Part shown: piece by piece, positions 15,398 to 24,870 of the stretch | How the letters are laid out: every line of letters begins with the position of its first letter | How positions within the stretch are numbered: position 1 is the stretch's first letter | Source of the DNA: JAILLW01 sp045640905 | Lineage (GTDB): Bacteria; Bacillota; Clostridia; Lachnospirales; Lachnospiraceae | Direction: 5' to 3' | DNA length: 64,000 nucleotides | Assembly (NCBI GenBank): GCA_045640905.1 | Contig: JAZUFW010000087.1 | Span: 1 to 64,000 of the forward strand | Program-made: the position numbers and the translations under genes | The notes under the pieces: generated by a model | Told to the model about the DNA's origin: nothing | The model's input: the letters and a program-made list of their open reading frames with translations, nothing else | Databases searched by the model: none

Positions 15398-17257
15398 CTA
15401 CTGAGCATAGTAATTCACTATATTCTGTGCAACCTGTTCGGTAATTCCGTCAATGGCGGAAAGTTCTTCTACGGAAGCTTTCTTTATATCTTCAATCGAA
15501 TCATAAGCACGCATCAAAGCCTTTTTACGTGAAGGGCCGACTCCGGGAATATCATCGAGCGAAGATTTTATTTGCGATTTGCCACGTAACGACCGGTGAT
15601 ACTCTATCGCAAATCTGTGTGCTTCATCCTGAATTCGGGTTATCAGTTTAAAGCCTTCGGAATGTGTATCTATCGGCAATTCAACATTCTCGTAATACAG
15701 TCCCCTCGTGTTATGATTATCATCTTTTACCATACCGCAAACAGGTATGTTCAGATGCAATTCTTCAAGTACTTCTTTCGCAATATTCACCTGCCCTTTG
15801 CCGCCGTCCATAAGTAAAAGATCCGGGAACTTGGTAAAAGAGCCGTATTGATTATCCAATCCTCTTGAACGCAGATCTTCTTTTTCGGAAAGTCCATGAA
15901 GAAATCTTCGCTCCAGCACCTCTTTCATGCAGGCATAGTCATTCGGTCCGGCAACACTTCTTATCTTAAATTTCCTGTAATCGGATTTCTTTGCTTCACC
16001 TTTCTCAAAAACAACCATCGATCCGACATTCAAAAATCCGCTGATGTTTGATATATCAAAAGCTTCCATTCTGTTTATCGAAGGAATTCCCAGAACATTC
16101 TCTATCTCATGAACCGCTCCGATGGTCTTTGCTTCTTTTAACTTTATTCTTTCCTTATCCTTTTGAAGCACCAGTCCTGCATTCTTTTTGCACAGTTCAA
16201 CCAGTTTTTCCTTTTGACCGATTTGCGGAATCAGAATGTGAACACGGGCACCCTTTTTCTGCGATAAAAACTGCTCCAAAATGTCAATATCATCTATCGA
16301 AGCAGACAGCATTATCTCACGCGGAACAAAGGGAGTACCTGCATAAAACTGTTTAACAAAATCAAGCAGGATATCACTCTCGGTTTTTCCTGACACATGT
16401 GTCATATAGTGATGTTCCCTGCCGATAAGTTTTCCTTCGCGAACAAAAAAGACCTGGACCACCGCATCATCGTTTTCTATTGCTGCGGCAACTATATCTT
16501 TATCATCAAAATCATATGCTGTAATTTTTTGCTTTTCGGAAATGGCAAGTACGGAATTATAATAATCCCTTATTTTGGCAGCTTCCTCAAACTGTAACTC
16601 GTCGGCGTAGGCATTCATTTTCTCCTTCAACTCGGACAGCACTTTTTTGTACTCTCCCGAAAGCAGAAGTAATGCTTCATTAACATGTTCGGCATATTCT
16701 TCTTTGGATATTTTTCCGCAGCACGGTGCCGAACATTGTCCCAAATGATAATTCAGACATTCTCTGTCATTTTCATCTTTCAAACACTTATTACAGGTCC
16801 GAAGCTTAAATAGTTTATTTACCAATTCGACCGTATTATTGACATCAAAAGCAGAGGAATAAGGGCCGAAATACTTCGCTTTATCCTTTTTCACCTGCCT
16901 GGTCACCAGTACTCTCGGAAACTCCTCATTCAGGGTTACCTTAATATACGGATACGTTTTATCATCCTTGAGCAAGGTATTATATTTCGGCGAATGTTCC
17001 TTTATCAGGTTATTTTCCAGAACCAGCGCTTCCAATTCGGAATCCGTAACAATGTATTCAAATCGATCGATCAGTGAAACCATTTTGTCAATGGCAGGAC
17101 CTCGTCCGACAATTTTGCGAAAATAGGACCTGACACGTGAATGAAGGTCTTTGGCCTTTCCCACGTAAATTACAGTGTCATCTATATCATGCATGATATA
17201 GACACCCGGTTCGTGCGGAAGTTTATGAAGTTCTTCGTCAAAATTGAAATAACTCAT
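15398..17257 (-). CDS. uvrC: Excinuclease ABC subunit C
   Basis: 619 residues. UvrC makes both incisions around bulky DNA lesions in nucleotide excision repair. The N-terminal GIY-YIG nuclease (EPGVYIMHDIDDTVIYVGKA) is followed by a Cys-containing segment (CNKCLKDENDRECLNYHLGQ), a UVR motif that contacts UvrB (ELQFEEAAKIRDYY), an RNase H-like second nuclease (MEAFDISNISG, LLLMDGGKGQV) and a C-terminal helix-hairpin-helix pair (IPGVGPSRKKALM, AIDGITEQVAQNI). AAGGAAGAG precedes the ATG. All catalytic regions look intact. Confidence 0.97.
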   Translation of the reverse strand: MSYFNFDEELHKLPHEPGVYIMHDIDDTVIYVGKAKDLHSRVRSYFRKIVGRGPAIDKMVSLIDRFEYIVTDSELEALVLENNLIKEHSPKYNTLLKDDKTYPYIKVTLNEEFPRVLVTRQVKKDKAKYFGPYSSAFDVNNTVELVNKLFKLRTCNKCLKDENDRECLNYHLGQCSAPCCGKISKEEYAEHVNEALLLLSGEYKKVLSELKEKMNAYADELQFEEAAKIRDYYNSVLAISEKQKITAYDFDDKDIVAAAIENDDAVVQVFFVREGKLIGREHHYMTHVSGKTESDILLDFVKQFYAGTPFVPREIMLSASIDDIDILEQFLSQKKGARVHILIPQIGQKEKLVELCKKNAGLVLQKDKERIKLKEAKTIGAVHEIENVLGIPSINRMEAFDISNISGFLNVGSMVVFEKGEAKKSDYRKFKIRSVAGPNDYACMKEVLERRFLHGLSEKEDLRSRGLDNQYGSFTKFPDLLLMDGGKGQVNIAKEVLEELHLNIPVCGMVKDDNHNTRGLYYENVELPIDTHSEGFKLITRIQDEAHRFAIEYHRSLRGKSQIKSSLDDIPGVGPSRKKALMRAYDSIEDIKKASVEELSAIDGITEQVAQNIVNYYAQ

Positions 17258-17318
17258 TATTTGTCTCTTCCTTTTGCTTCAAAACCTATTTTATGTCATA
17301 AATCATCACAATTGCAAT

Positions 17319-17359
17319 ATATAGAGAACACCCCTCGAATGGAGGGGTGTTCTCTATAT
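17319..17359 (-). terminator. Hairpin after the ABC exporter operon
   Basis: Perfect 18-bp stem (ATATAGAGAACACCCCTC and its complement) with a 5-nt loop. It lies 19 nt after the stop codon of the second exporter gene and before uvrC, which is on the same strand. The tail (ATTGCAATTG) is poor in T, so termination or mRNA protection are both possible. Confidence 0.65.
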
Positions 17360-17377
17360 CGAACCGTCTTTACGGAT

Positions 17378-19162
17378 TTATGCTATATCATTCATCTGTG
17401 CCGTATAAAGCTTGTAATACAGGCCTTTCTTTGAAAGCAGTTCTTCATGGGTGCCGCATTCAACTATACCGCCGTCATTTATATACATAATCTTGTCACA
17501 GTTTTTAATTGTTGACAATCTATGAGCAATAATAAACGAAGTTCTGCCCTTCAGCATGGCATCCAATCCCTTTTGCAGAGCTTTTTCGGTCTGAACATCA
17601 ATGCTTGAAGTAGCCTCATCCAAAACCAATATGGACGGATTCGAAAGCAACGTTCTTGCAAAAGAAATAAGCTGCTTTTGACCCTGTGAAAGCAATGCAC
17701 CTCTTTCTTTGACCTCCGTATCATATCCGTTGGTCATACGACTGATAAAATCATCGGCACATACAATTTTTGATGCTTTTACTATCTCATCGTGCGTTGC
17801 ATCAAGCTTTCCGTATCTGATATTGTCTTCTATGGTTCCGGAGAAAATAAAACTGTCCTGAAGCATTATTCCCATCTGAGAACGCAGCGAATTAAGTGTT
17901 ACTTTTGAAATGTCATGTCCGTCAATCAAAACCTGTCCGGAATTAACGTTATAGAATCTGGAAAGCAGATTTACGATAGTACTCTTTCCGGCTCCGGTGG
18001 GACCTACCAGTGCAACACTTTCACCCGGCTTAACGGTAAAGGAAACATTGTGAAGAACATCCTGATCCTTTTCATAAGCAAAGGTGACATTCCTGAATTC
18101 AACTTCACCCTTTATCGGAGGTAATGTTTCGGCATCGGGAGCATCATCAACCGTAACAGGCTCATCCAATGTTTCAAAAATTCTCTCAAGATAAGCTATA
18201 TTGTTAATAAAGTTATTGAATATATTACCGAGGTTCATTATCGGCTGCCAGAAACGTGATGCATAACTGGCTATGGCTACAATAGTACCTACCGTTTCAT
18301 GTCCCTGTCCGAAAATAACCAATCCGCAGATAAAAATCGCAGCTCTGACCCAAACGGAAATATTATCAATTCCGGGCCACACCAGGTTACTCCATCTGAC
18401 TGCCCACATCCAACTTTTATTACACTTCGTACTCAGCATATCAAATATTTCGGCATTTTCGTCCTCACGTGCGAATATCTGAGTAATTCTCGCTCCGACT
18501 ATATTTTCCTGAAGATATGCATTAAGATTTGAATTCTTATTGGAAACCTGTTGCCATGCCTTTCTTTGCTTGTTCTTAATCCAGAACATGAAGACCATCA
18601 AAATCGGCACGCCGCACATTACTACGGAAGCCAGTTTAACATCGACTGCAAACATGAACACAACGATAAAAATCAGGTTCATGATTTCCAAAATGACATT
18701 AATCAATCCGTTTGAAAGCATATCCGATACCGAATTGACGTAATTGACTACTCTGATGAGTATCTTGCCGTGCGGTCTGTCATCATAATACTGGAAAGGC
18801 AATTTCTGCAGATGCGCAAAAATGTCTTTACGAATATCGAAAATAATATTCTGGCTGACATCAACCATGATTTTTGATCGTATGGTCGTAAAGATAACAC
18901 TGATGACATATACACCAACCAATACAAAGACCAAAGTAAGGAGCATCTTTGTATCTTTGTTCGGAATGTCTATATCAAGCGCATGTTGCGTAATGACAGG
19001 TGCAAACAATCCGGCAATAGCACCCAATGCGCTCAACACCAGTGCAAATATCATTCGTCCCAAATACTTTTTGATATATACAAAAGCTCGCATCAGGTGA
19101 TGTATGTCAAAAGGTTCTTCCAGTATTTCGTCTTCTTTGTAAGTATTCCTTCTTTCTGCCAT
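17378..19162 (-). CDS. Heterodimeric ABC exporter, consensus-Walker B subunit
   Basis: 594 residues: six transmembrane helices (about 30-340) followed by an ATPase domain. Walker A is GPTGAGKST, Walker B ILVLDEATSSID with the catalytic Glu, and the switch is AHRLST, all canonical. The signature reads LSQGQKQL instead of LSGGQ. The partner gene shows the opposite pattern, so the pair forms one canonical and one degenerate ATP site. The ATG overlaps the partner's stop codon by 1 nt (TGATG), indicating translational coupling. Substrate unknown; such pairs often export drugs or peptides. Confidence 0.93.
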   Translation of the reverse strand: MAERRNTYKEDEILEEPFDIHHLMRAFVYIKKYLGRMIFALVLSALGAIAGLFAPVITQHALDIDIPNKDTKMLLTLVFVLVGVYVISVIFTTIRSKIMVDVSQNIIFDIRKDIFAHLQKLPFQYYDDRPHGKILIRVVNYVNSVSDMLSNGLINVILEIMNLIFIVVFMFAVDVKLASVVMCGVPILMVFMFWIKNKQRKAWQQVSNKNSNLNAYLQENIVGARITQIFAREDENAEIFDMLSTKCNKSWMWAVRWSNLVWPGIDNISVWVRAAIFICGLVIFGQGHETVGTIVAIASYASRFWQPIMNLGNIFNNFINNIAYLERIFETLDEPVTVDDAPDAETLPPIKGEVEFRNVTFAYEKDQDVLHNVSFTVKPGESVALVGPTGAGKSTIVNLLSRFYNVNSGQVLIDGHDISKVTLNSLRSQMGIMLQDSFIFSGTIEDNIRYGKLDATHDEIVKASKIVCADDFISRMTNGYDTEVKERGALLSQGQKQLISFARTLLSNPSILVLDEATSSIDVQTEKALQKGLDAMLKGRTSFIIAHRLSTIKNCDKIMYINDGGIVECGTHEELLSKKGLYYKLYTAQMNDIA

Positions 19163-20943
19163 CAGCTCACCTGCTCTCCCAACTGCAATTTGACGAGTTC
19201 ATAATAATATCCCTTTTGAGCAATCAGCTCTTCATGGGTTCCCGACTCGGTAATCTCGCCGTCTCTCAAAATCAAAATCTTGTCGGCATTCTTGGTGGTA
19301 GACACTCTTTGAGCAATGATTATCTTGGTGCAATTAAAGTCCAAATTATTCAAAGCTTCCTGAATATGCTTTTCCGTTTCCATATCAACCGCAGAAGTTG
19401 TATCATCCAAAATCAGTATCGAGGGCTTAATCGCCAATGCTCTGGCCAGCGATATACGCTGTTTCTGTCCGCCGGACAATCCGACTCCTCTTTCCCCGAC
19501 AATCGTTTCATATCCTTCGGGCATCTGAGCAATAAACTCATCAGCCGCCGCATATTTTGCAAACTTAACTACTTCATCCTTCTTTATATGGATATCACCG
19601 TATGCGATGTTTCCGTCAATTGACTCAGAATAAAGCAATACGTCCTGTGTGGCCATACCTATATTGGTTCGAAGTTGGTTCAGTTTCAAGTCTCTGACAT
19701 TAATGTCATCAACCAAAACTTCTCCGCCCGTAGCCTCATAGAATCTCGGAATCAACTGAATCAACGAAGTTTTTCCGCATCCGGTTTCACCCATTATGGC
19801 AATCGTTTCACCCGGATTGGCCGTGAAAGAAATGTTCTTTAATACAGGAAGAACGCCATCATCATAAATAAAGCTGACATTTTTAAACTCAACTTTTCCT
19901 TTAAAGCGTTCAGGTTTATCTATCGCATTCTCCGAATCCACAATGACAGGTTCGGAATAATATATTTCCATTACTTTAGCCGAAGCGGCACGGAAACGCT
20001 GGAACTCGTTCATGATATTACCCAGCTGTCTCATGGGATTTGAAAGAGCCCATGTCAATCCCGAAAAAGCAACATACTCACCCATGGTCAATCTGCCGTT
20101 AATAATGAACAAGCCTCCGACCAATAACAAAATAACAGGCAATAAGTTTGCGCAGGTTTCAATATAAGGATAAAACTTCAGCCAAACATTGGCTGTGGCT
20201 TTGTTGGTCACGGAATAATCTGTATTACATTCACCGAACTTGTTTATTTCGTATTCTTCTCTGGCAAAAGCTTTAACAACCCTGTTTCCTGAAATGTTCT
20301 CCTGTGCCACGGTATTCATGTACGCCAGTTTTTCTCGAAGCAGGGCATGCATGGGAGCAACTTTTGTTTTGAAAATTACTACAATTATGAAAATGAACGG
20401 AGCTATCATAATTAGTGCCGTAGCTAGCTGCCAATCCATAATATAAAAATAAACCAGCGTGGCTCCCATCAGTGAAAAAGCTTCGACAATACTACGTATA
20501 ACCCATGCGATGTTATGACGTACGGCATCAAGGTCACCCGTAAGTCTCGTCATCAGGTCACCGGTTCGATACTCGTTATAAAAACGCATATCCTGTCGCT
20601 CTATTTTGTTGAAAAGGAAATTTCTGATCTTTAGCAGGACATACTGGGATACATACTCATATCCCATACAGTCAAGATATACCACCAGAGTTCGAAACAG
20701 CGTCAGCAAAATCATTCCTATTATCAACTGATAAAATACATCCCGATGATAAAGCATGTTTTCTGCCGCATTCTCGCCGGTCAAAAATTCATCAACTATT
20801 CTCCCCGAAAAATACGGCACCGTTAACTGTAAGGCATTGTACACAACGGTTCCGAACATAGCAAAAATGAACATGACACGTCTTCCCTTCATGTTCATCC
20901 ACAACCACTTTATTCTTCCGGGCATTTTCTTATCCTGTTCCAT
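19162..20943 (-). CDS. Heterodimeric ABC exporter, degenerate-Walker B subunit
   Basis: 593 residues: six transmembrane helices, then an ATPase domain with Walker A GETGCGKTSL and an intact signature LSGGQKQR. Walker B ends ILILDDTTSAVD, with Asp where the catalytic Glu should be, and the switch His is Gln (AQRVST). These changes mark the non-hydrolysing site of heterodimeric exporters such as TM287/288. AGAGGT precedes the ATG. It is the first gene of the two-gene operon. Confidence 0.93.
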   Translation of the reverse strand: MEQDKKMPGRIKWLWMNMKGRRVMFIFAMFGTVVYNALQLTVPYFSGRIVDEFLTGENAAENMLYHRDVFYQLIIGMILLTLFRTLVVYLDCMGYEYVSQYVLLKIRNFLFNKIERQDMRFYNEYRTGDLMTRLTGDLDAVRHNIAWVIRSIVEAFSLMGATLVYFYIMDWQLATALIMIAPFIFIIVVIFKTKVAPMHALLREKLAYMNTVAQENISGNRVVKAFAREEYEINKFGECNTDYSVTNKATANVWLKFYPYIETCANLLPVILLLVGGLFIINGRLTMGEYVAFSGLTWALSNPMRQLGNIMNEFQRFRAASAKVMEIYYSEPVIVDSENAIDKPERFKGKVEFKNVSFIYDDGVLPVLKNISFTANPGETIAIMGETGCGKTSLIQLIPRFYEATGGEVLVDDINVRDLKLNQLRTNIGMATQDVLLYSESIDGNIAYGDIHIKKDEVVKFAKYAAADEFIAQMPEGYETIVGERGVGLSGGQKQRISLARALAIKPSILILDDTTSAVDMETEKHIQEALNNLDFNCTKIIIAQRVSTTKNADKILILRDGEITESGTHEELIAQKGYYYELVKLQLGEQVS

Positions 20944-20985
20944 AACTGACCTCTAACCAGATTAAAACGAATTATACAATTAGTA

Positions 20986-21013
20986 ATTATATCCCACTCA
21001 AAATGCTAAACAA
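20986..21013 (-). promoter_or_regulatory. Promoter of the ABC exporter operon
   Basis: Minus-strand TTGTTT, 16 nt, TATAAT, about 40 nt before the first exporter start codon. No regulator gene is adjacent. Confidence 0.55.
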
Positions 21014-21159
21014 TGCATTATTTGCCACAAAGTTATCAGTTTGTTTCATTTTTTGAATAGCGCTTAAGTTTTTCTTGCAATATTCTTCTGCGCATAAGTC
21101 GAATCCCACGGAGTGTTTTTATTTCATAGGCAATTCAAGAAATTTCCTATGAAATGAAG

Positions 21160-21192
21160 AAACCTCCAAACGAATTTCTCGCTTGGAGGTTT
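21160..21192 (-). terminator. Hairpin after ftsH
   Basis: 10-bp stem AAACCTCCAA/TTGGAGGTTT with a 13-nt loop, 10 nt after the ftsH stop codon; the tail is T/C-rich. A second 10-bp inverted repeat (ATTTCATAGG/CCTATGAAAT, 21121-21155) follows. Confidence 0.65.
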
Positions 21193-21202
21193 ATATCATA
21201 CA

Positions 21203-23398
21203 TTACATTCCGGAAAAGCGGCCTCTGTCCGCATCGTCCTTTTTAGACAAATCGGGCCCGGGAGTAGGCGGCATCCACTTTTGAGGGTTGGGATCAACGG
21301 GTTTTTCATCAGTCGTTTTTGTATCATCATCGATGGTCTCATCAATAACGGATCCTGCGGGAGTCTCATCATTTTTTTCAATATCTTCCGCATCATTTCC
21401 CTCACTCGGGTTTTCATTACTCTCTTCGGGTTCGGGGATACCTTTTTCCTGTCTGTATATCTTCATAAACTCTTTGCCGGTAATCGTTTCCTTTTCCAAA
21501 AGATGCTCGGCCAGCTTATGCATTATTTCTATATTTTCCGAAAGCATTTTTTTGGCTTCGGCATAACAATCCTTGAGAATGGACATTATCTCGGTATCAA
21601 TATCCGCAACCGTTCTGTCGGAACACGTATATTTAGCCGTTCCGTCCAAATACTGGCTTTCTACCGTAGCAAGTCCCATTAAGCCGAATTTTTCCGACAT
21701 TCCGAATCTGGTAACCATATTCTGAGCCAGTGAAGTCGCTTTTTCTATATCATTGGCAGCGCCTGTCGTAACATCACCGAAAATCAATTCTTCGGCAGCT
21801 CGGCCGCCTAAAAGACCGACAATGTTATCGTGAAGTTCAGCCTTGGATTCGAGATACTTTTCCTCCTCGGGAACGTTCATTACATATCCCAAAGCACCCA
21901 TGGTTCTGGGAACAATGGTAATTTTCTGAATCGGTTCGGAATTTTTTTGCAATGCGGATATCAACGCGTGTCCGACTTCATGATATGACACAATCTTTCT
22001 CTCTTTTTGAGACATGATTCTGTCTTTCTTTTCTTTTCCGACCAGAACCTGCTCAACAGCGGCAAACAGGTCTTTTTGATTTACTGCATTTCTTCCGCTC
22101 TGTACCGCCATAATAGCAGCTTCGTTTATCATATTGGCCAAGTCTGCACCTACGGCGCCGGATGTAGCCAATGCTATTTCATTCAAATCCACGGATTCAT
22201 CCATGTGAACATCCTTGGCATGTACTTTTAGGATTTCCACACGTCCCTTTAAATCGGGTTTATCAACAATAATACGTCTGTCAAATCGTCCGGGACGAAG
22301 CAGTGCCTTATCCAGAATCTCAGGTCTGTTGGTTGCACCCAAAACCAGAATACCCTTGGAGGTATCAAATCCATCCATCTCCGAAAGCAACTGATTAAGC
22401 GTCTGCTCACGTTCTTCGTTTCCACCGCCGTACTTGGAATCACGGCTTCTGCCGATGGCATCAATTTCATCTATAAAAATGATACAGGGAGCATTCTTGG
22501 TTGCTTCCTTAAACAAGTCCCTGACACGGCTGGCTCCGACACCGACATACAGTTCGATAAAATCGGATCCGGATAAAGAAAAGAACGGAACATGTGCTTC
22601 ACCGGCAACAGCCTTTGCAAGCAATGTTTTACCTGTTCCGGGAGGTCCTACAAGCAATGCACCCTTCGGAAGCTTGGCTCCGATTCCCGAATACTTCTCG
22701 GGATTATGCAAAAAGTCGACCACTTCAACCAGTGATTCTTTTGCTTCATCTTCACCGGCAACATCCTTAAATGTTACTCCGGTTTCCTTTTGAACATATA
22801 CCTTGGCATTTGATTTTCCAACGCCCATCATACCGCTGCCTTTGCTCATTCTCCTAAACAGCAGACTCAAAAGTCCCCACATCAGAAGAATCGGTACGAC
22901 ATATGAAATCAGGAAGCTCAAAATAACCGAACTCGAATTCGTTACTTTACCGGAAACCTCGACATTTGCTTTTAAAAGACGTCCTGTCAAAGTATCGTCT
23001 TCTTCGATTTTACCGGTATAATAAATTGTATTGCTTCCCGGCAAGCCTTTACCGAAAGAATATAAAATACTGAAATAATCAGCATTCTTTTCTTCGCCTT
23101 TGGGCGTAATAATGATTCTGTCCGAATCAATTTCAACAGATTCTATTTTATTTTCGTTCAGCATATTTATGAATTCGGAATATGTAATTTCCTCTTCCGT
23201 TTTCCCGGAAACCAGATTCATAAATACCGTAAATAACAAAAGGGATAATAGCGCGGCCAGCGCAATCATCAGAAAATTCTGCTTTTTAGGGTCTTTTCCG
23301 CCGTTACCGCCGTTGTTATTACCCGAGCCGCCTCTCTTATCCGAGTTATTTGAATTATTGTAGTTGTCTTCAAATTGATTTAAATTGTTTTCGTTCAT
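21203..23398 (-). CDS. ftsH: ATP-dependent zinc metalloprotease FtsH
   Basis: 731 residues. This membrane-anchored AAA+ protease degrades misfolded membrane proteins and selected regulators. An unusually Asn/Gly-rich tail (about 1-38) precedes transmembrane helix 1 (about 41-62); an extracytoplasmic domain and helix 2 (about 153-178) follow. The AAA domain has GPPGTGKT, IIFIDEIDAIG and the second region of homology GATNRPEILDKALLRPGRFD. The zinc site is SYHEVGHAL. A long acidic, Pro-rich C-terminal tail (about the last 80 residues) extends beyond the usual protease domain. It starts 5 nt after the DUF1846 gene as the last gene of an operon from ileS. Confidence 0.97.
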   Translation of the reverse strand: MNENNLNQFEDNYNNSNNSDKRGGSGNNNGGNGGKDPKKQNFLMIALAALLSLLLFTVFMNLVSGKTEEEITYSEFINMLNENKIESVEIDSDRIIITPKGEEKNADYFSILYSFGKGLPGSNTIYYTGKIEEDDTLTGRLLKANVEVSGKVTNSSSVILSFLISYVVPILLMWGLLSLLFRRMSKGSGMMGVGKSNAKVYVQKETGVTFKDVAGEDEAKESLVEVVDFLHNPEKYSGIGAKLPKGALLVGPPGTGKTLLAKAVAGEAHVPFFSLSGSDFIELYVGVGASRVRDLFKEATKNAPCIIFIDEIDAIGRSRDSKYGGGNEEREQTLNQLLSEMDGFDTSKGILVLGATNRPEILDKALLRPGRFDRRIIVDKPDLKGRVEILKVHAKDVHMDESVDLNEIALATSGAVGADLANMINEAAIMAVQSGRNAVNQKDLFAAVEQVLVGKEKKDRIMSQKERKIVSYHEVGHALISALQKNSEPIQKITIVPRTMGALGYVMNVPEEEKYLESKAELHDNIVGLLGGRAAEELIFGDVTTGAANDIEKATSLAQNMVTRFGMSEKFGLMGLATVESQYLDGTAKYTCSDRTVADIDTEIMSILKDCYAEAKKMLSENIEIMHKLAEHLLEKETITGKEFMKIYRQEKGIPEPEESNENPSEGNDAEDIEKNDETPAGSVIDETIDDDTKTTDEKPVDPNPQKWMPPTPGPDLSKKDDADRGRFSGM

Positions 23399-23403
23399 AT
23401 TCC

Positions 23404-24864
23404 TTACTTGCGTTTAGGTTCGGAGGTTAAATCCACACCTAATCTTTTAAATGTTTTAATATCTACATTTGACAACATAACCGAAGTATGAACCTGACAG
23501 CCTTTTAGCTTCGGAATCTGTTCCAGAGCTATTTTGGCATTCTCATCCGTGCTGGCCGAAATGGACAGCGCAATAAGAACTTCATCGGTATGAAGTCTAG
23601 GATTTTTGCCCCCCAAGTATGCTGTTTTAAGTACCGTTATCGGCTCGATGGCCTCAGGTGAAATCACATGAACATCATGGTCGATTCCTCCCAGATACTT
23701 AAGTGCATTCAGTAAAAGTGCCGCAGATGCTCCCAAAAGATCAGATGTCTTTGAAGTAATAATAGTCCCGTCGGACAATTCGATAGCTGCGGCCGGAGCT
23801 CCTATTTTTTCGGCTCTTTCATTGGCAGCTACAGTGACCTTTCTGTCTGCGGTAGTAATCTTGGCCTGCTTCATGAGCAGTTCCATCTTATATGCTTCAT
23901 TTTCCGTAGCTTTTTCTTCAACTATTCTGTTGAGAACGTTGTAATATCTACGGATTATTTCCATGTTTGAAGCGTATATACATGCTTCATCGTCAACTAT
24001 ACAGTTGCCCACCATATTGACCCCCATATCGGTGGGTGATTTATAAGGACTTTCTCCGTAAATGGCTTCAAACATTGCATTCAAAACCGGGAAAATCTCA
24101 ATATCACGATTGTAATTAACCGTGCTGACGCCGTATGCCTCCAAATGGAACGGGTCTATCATATTAACATCATCCAAATCTGCCGTAGCAGCTTCATACG
24201 CCAAATTAATGGGATGCTTAAGCGGAAGATTCCAAATCGGGAAAGTTTCAAATTTTGCATATCCTGCCTTTATTCCGCGCTTATTTTCGTGGTAAAGCTG
24301 ACTTAAGCAGGTAGCCATTTTTCCCGAACCGGGTCCGGGAGCGGTAACAACAACAAGAGGTCTCGAAGTTTCGATATAATCATTTCTTCCGAATCCGTTT
24401 TCGGAGATAATGGTGCTGATAGCCGAAGGATATCCTTCTATCACATAATGCTTGTAGACTTTTATTCCACGCTTTTCGAGGCGGGCTTTGAATGCATCGG
24501 CAGCTGCCTGTCCCGAATAACGGGTCATTACAACAGATCCGACATAAAGACCTCTTTTTTCAAATTCTTTCTTCAGTCGAAGAACATCCTCATCGTACGT
24601 GATGCCTAAGTCTCCGCGAACTTTGTTCTTTTCGATATCCGCAGCGCATATAACTATTACTATCTCAGCTCTGTCGGAAAGCTTCATCAGCATTCGCAGT
24701 TTACTGTCAGGCTCAAACCCCGGCAAAACGCGGGCTGCATGATAGTCATCAAACAGTTTTCCACCGAATTCCAGATACAATTTATCTCCGAATTCACTGA
24801 TTCTTTTTCGAATATGCTCCGATTGAGTCTGCAAATATTTCTCGTTGTCAAAACCAATCTTCAT
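23404..24864 (-). CDS. DUF1846 family protein
   Basis: 486 residues. The family is conserved in Firmicutes and some other anaerobes; crystal structures exist, but the biochemical role is not settled. It begins MKIGFDNEKYLQTQSEHIRK, and contains a glycine-rich stretch VVTAPGPGSGKMATCLSQLY that resembles a nucleotide-binding loop, then TDMGVNMVGNCIVDDEA. No signal peptide or membrane helix. It is 6 nt after glgP and 5 nt before ftsH, so all are likely co-transcribed; this gives no clear hint of function. Confidence 0.9.
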   Translation of the reverse strand: MKIGFDNEKYLQTQSEHIRKRISEFGDKLYLEFGGKLFDDYHAARVLPGFEPDSKLRMLMKLSDRAEIVIVICAADIEKNKVRGDLGITYDEDVLRLKKEFEKRGLYVGSVVMTRYSGQAAADAFKARLEKRGIKVYKHYVIEGYPSAISTIISENGFGRNDYIETSRPLVVVTAPGPGSGKMATCLSQLYHENKRGIKAGYAKFETFPIWNLPLKHPINLAYEAATADLDDVNMIDPFHLEAYGVSTVNYNRDIEIFPVLNAMFEAIYGESPYKSPTDMGVNMVGNCIVDDEACIYASNMEIIRRYYNVLNRIVEEKATENEAYKMELLMKQAKITTADRKVTVAANERAEKIGAPAAAIELSDGTIITSKTSDLLGASAALLLNALKYLGGIDHDVHVISPEAIEPITVLKTAYLGGKNPRLHTDEVLIALSISASTDENAKIALEQIPKLKGCQVHTSVMLSNVDIKTFKRLGVDLTSEPKRK

Positions 24865-24870
24865 AAAATG

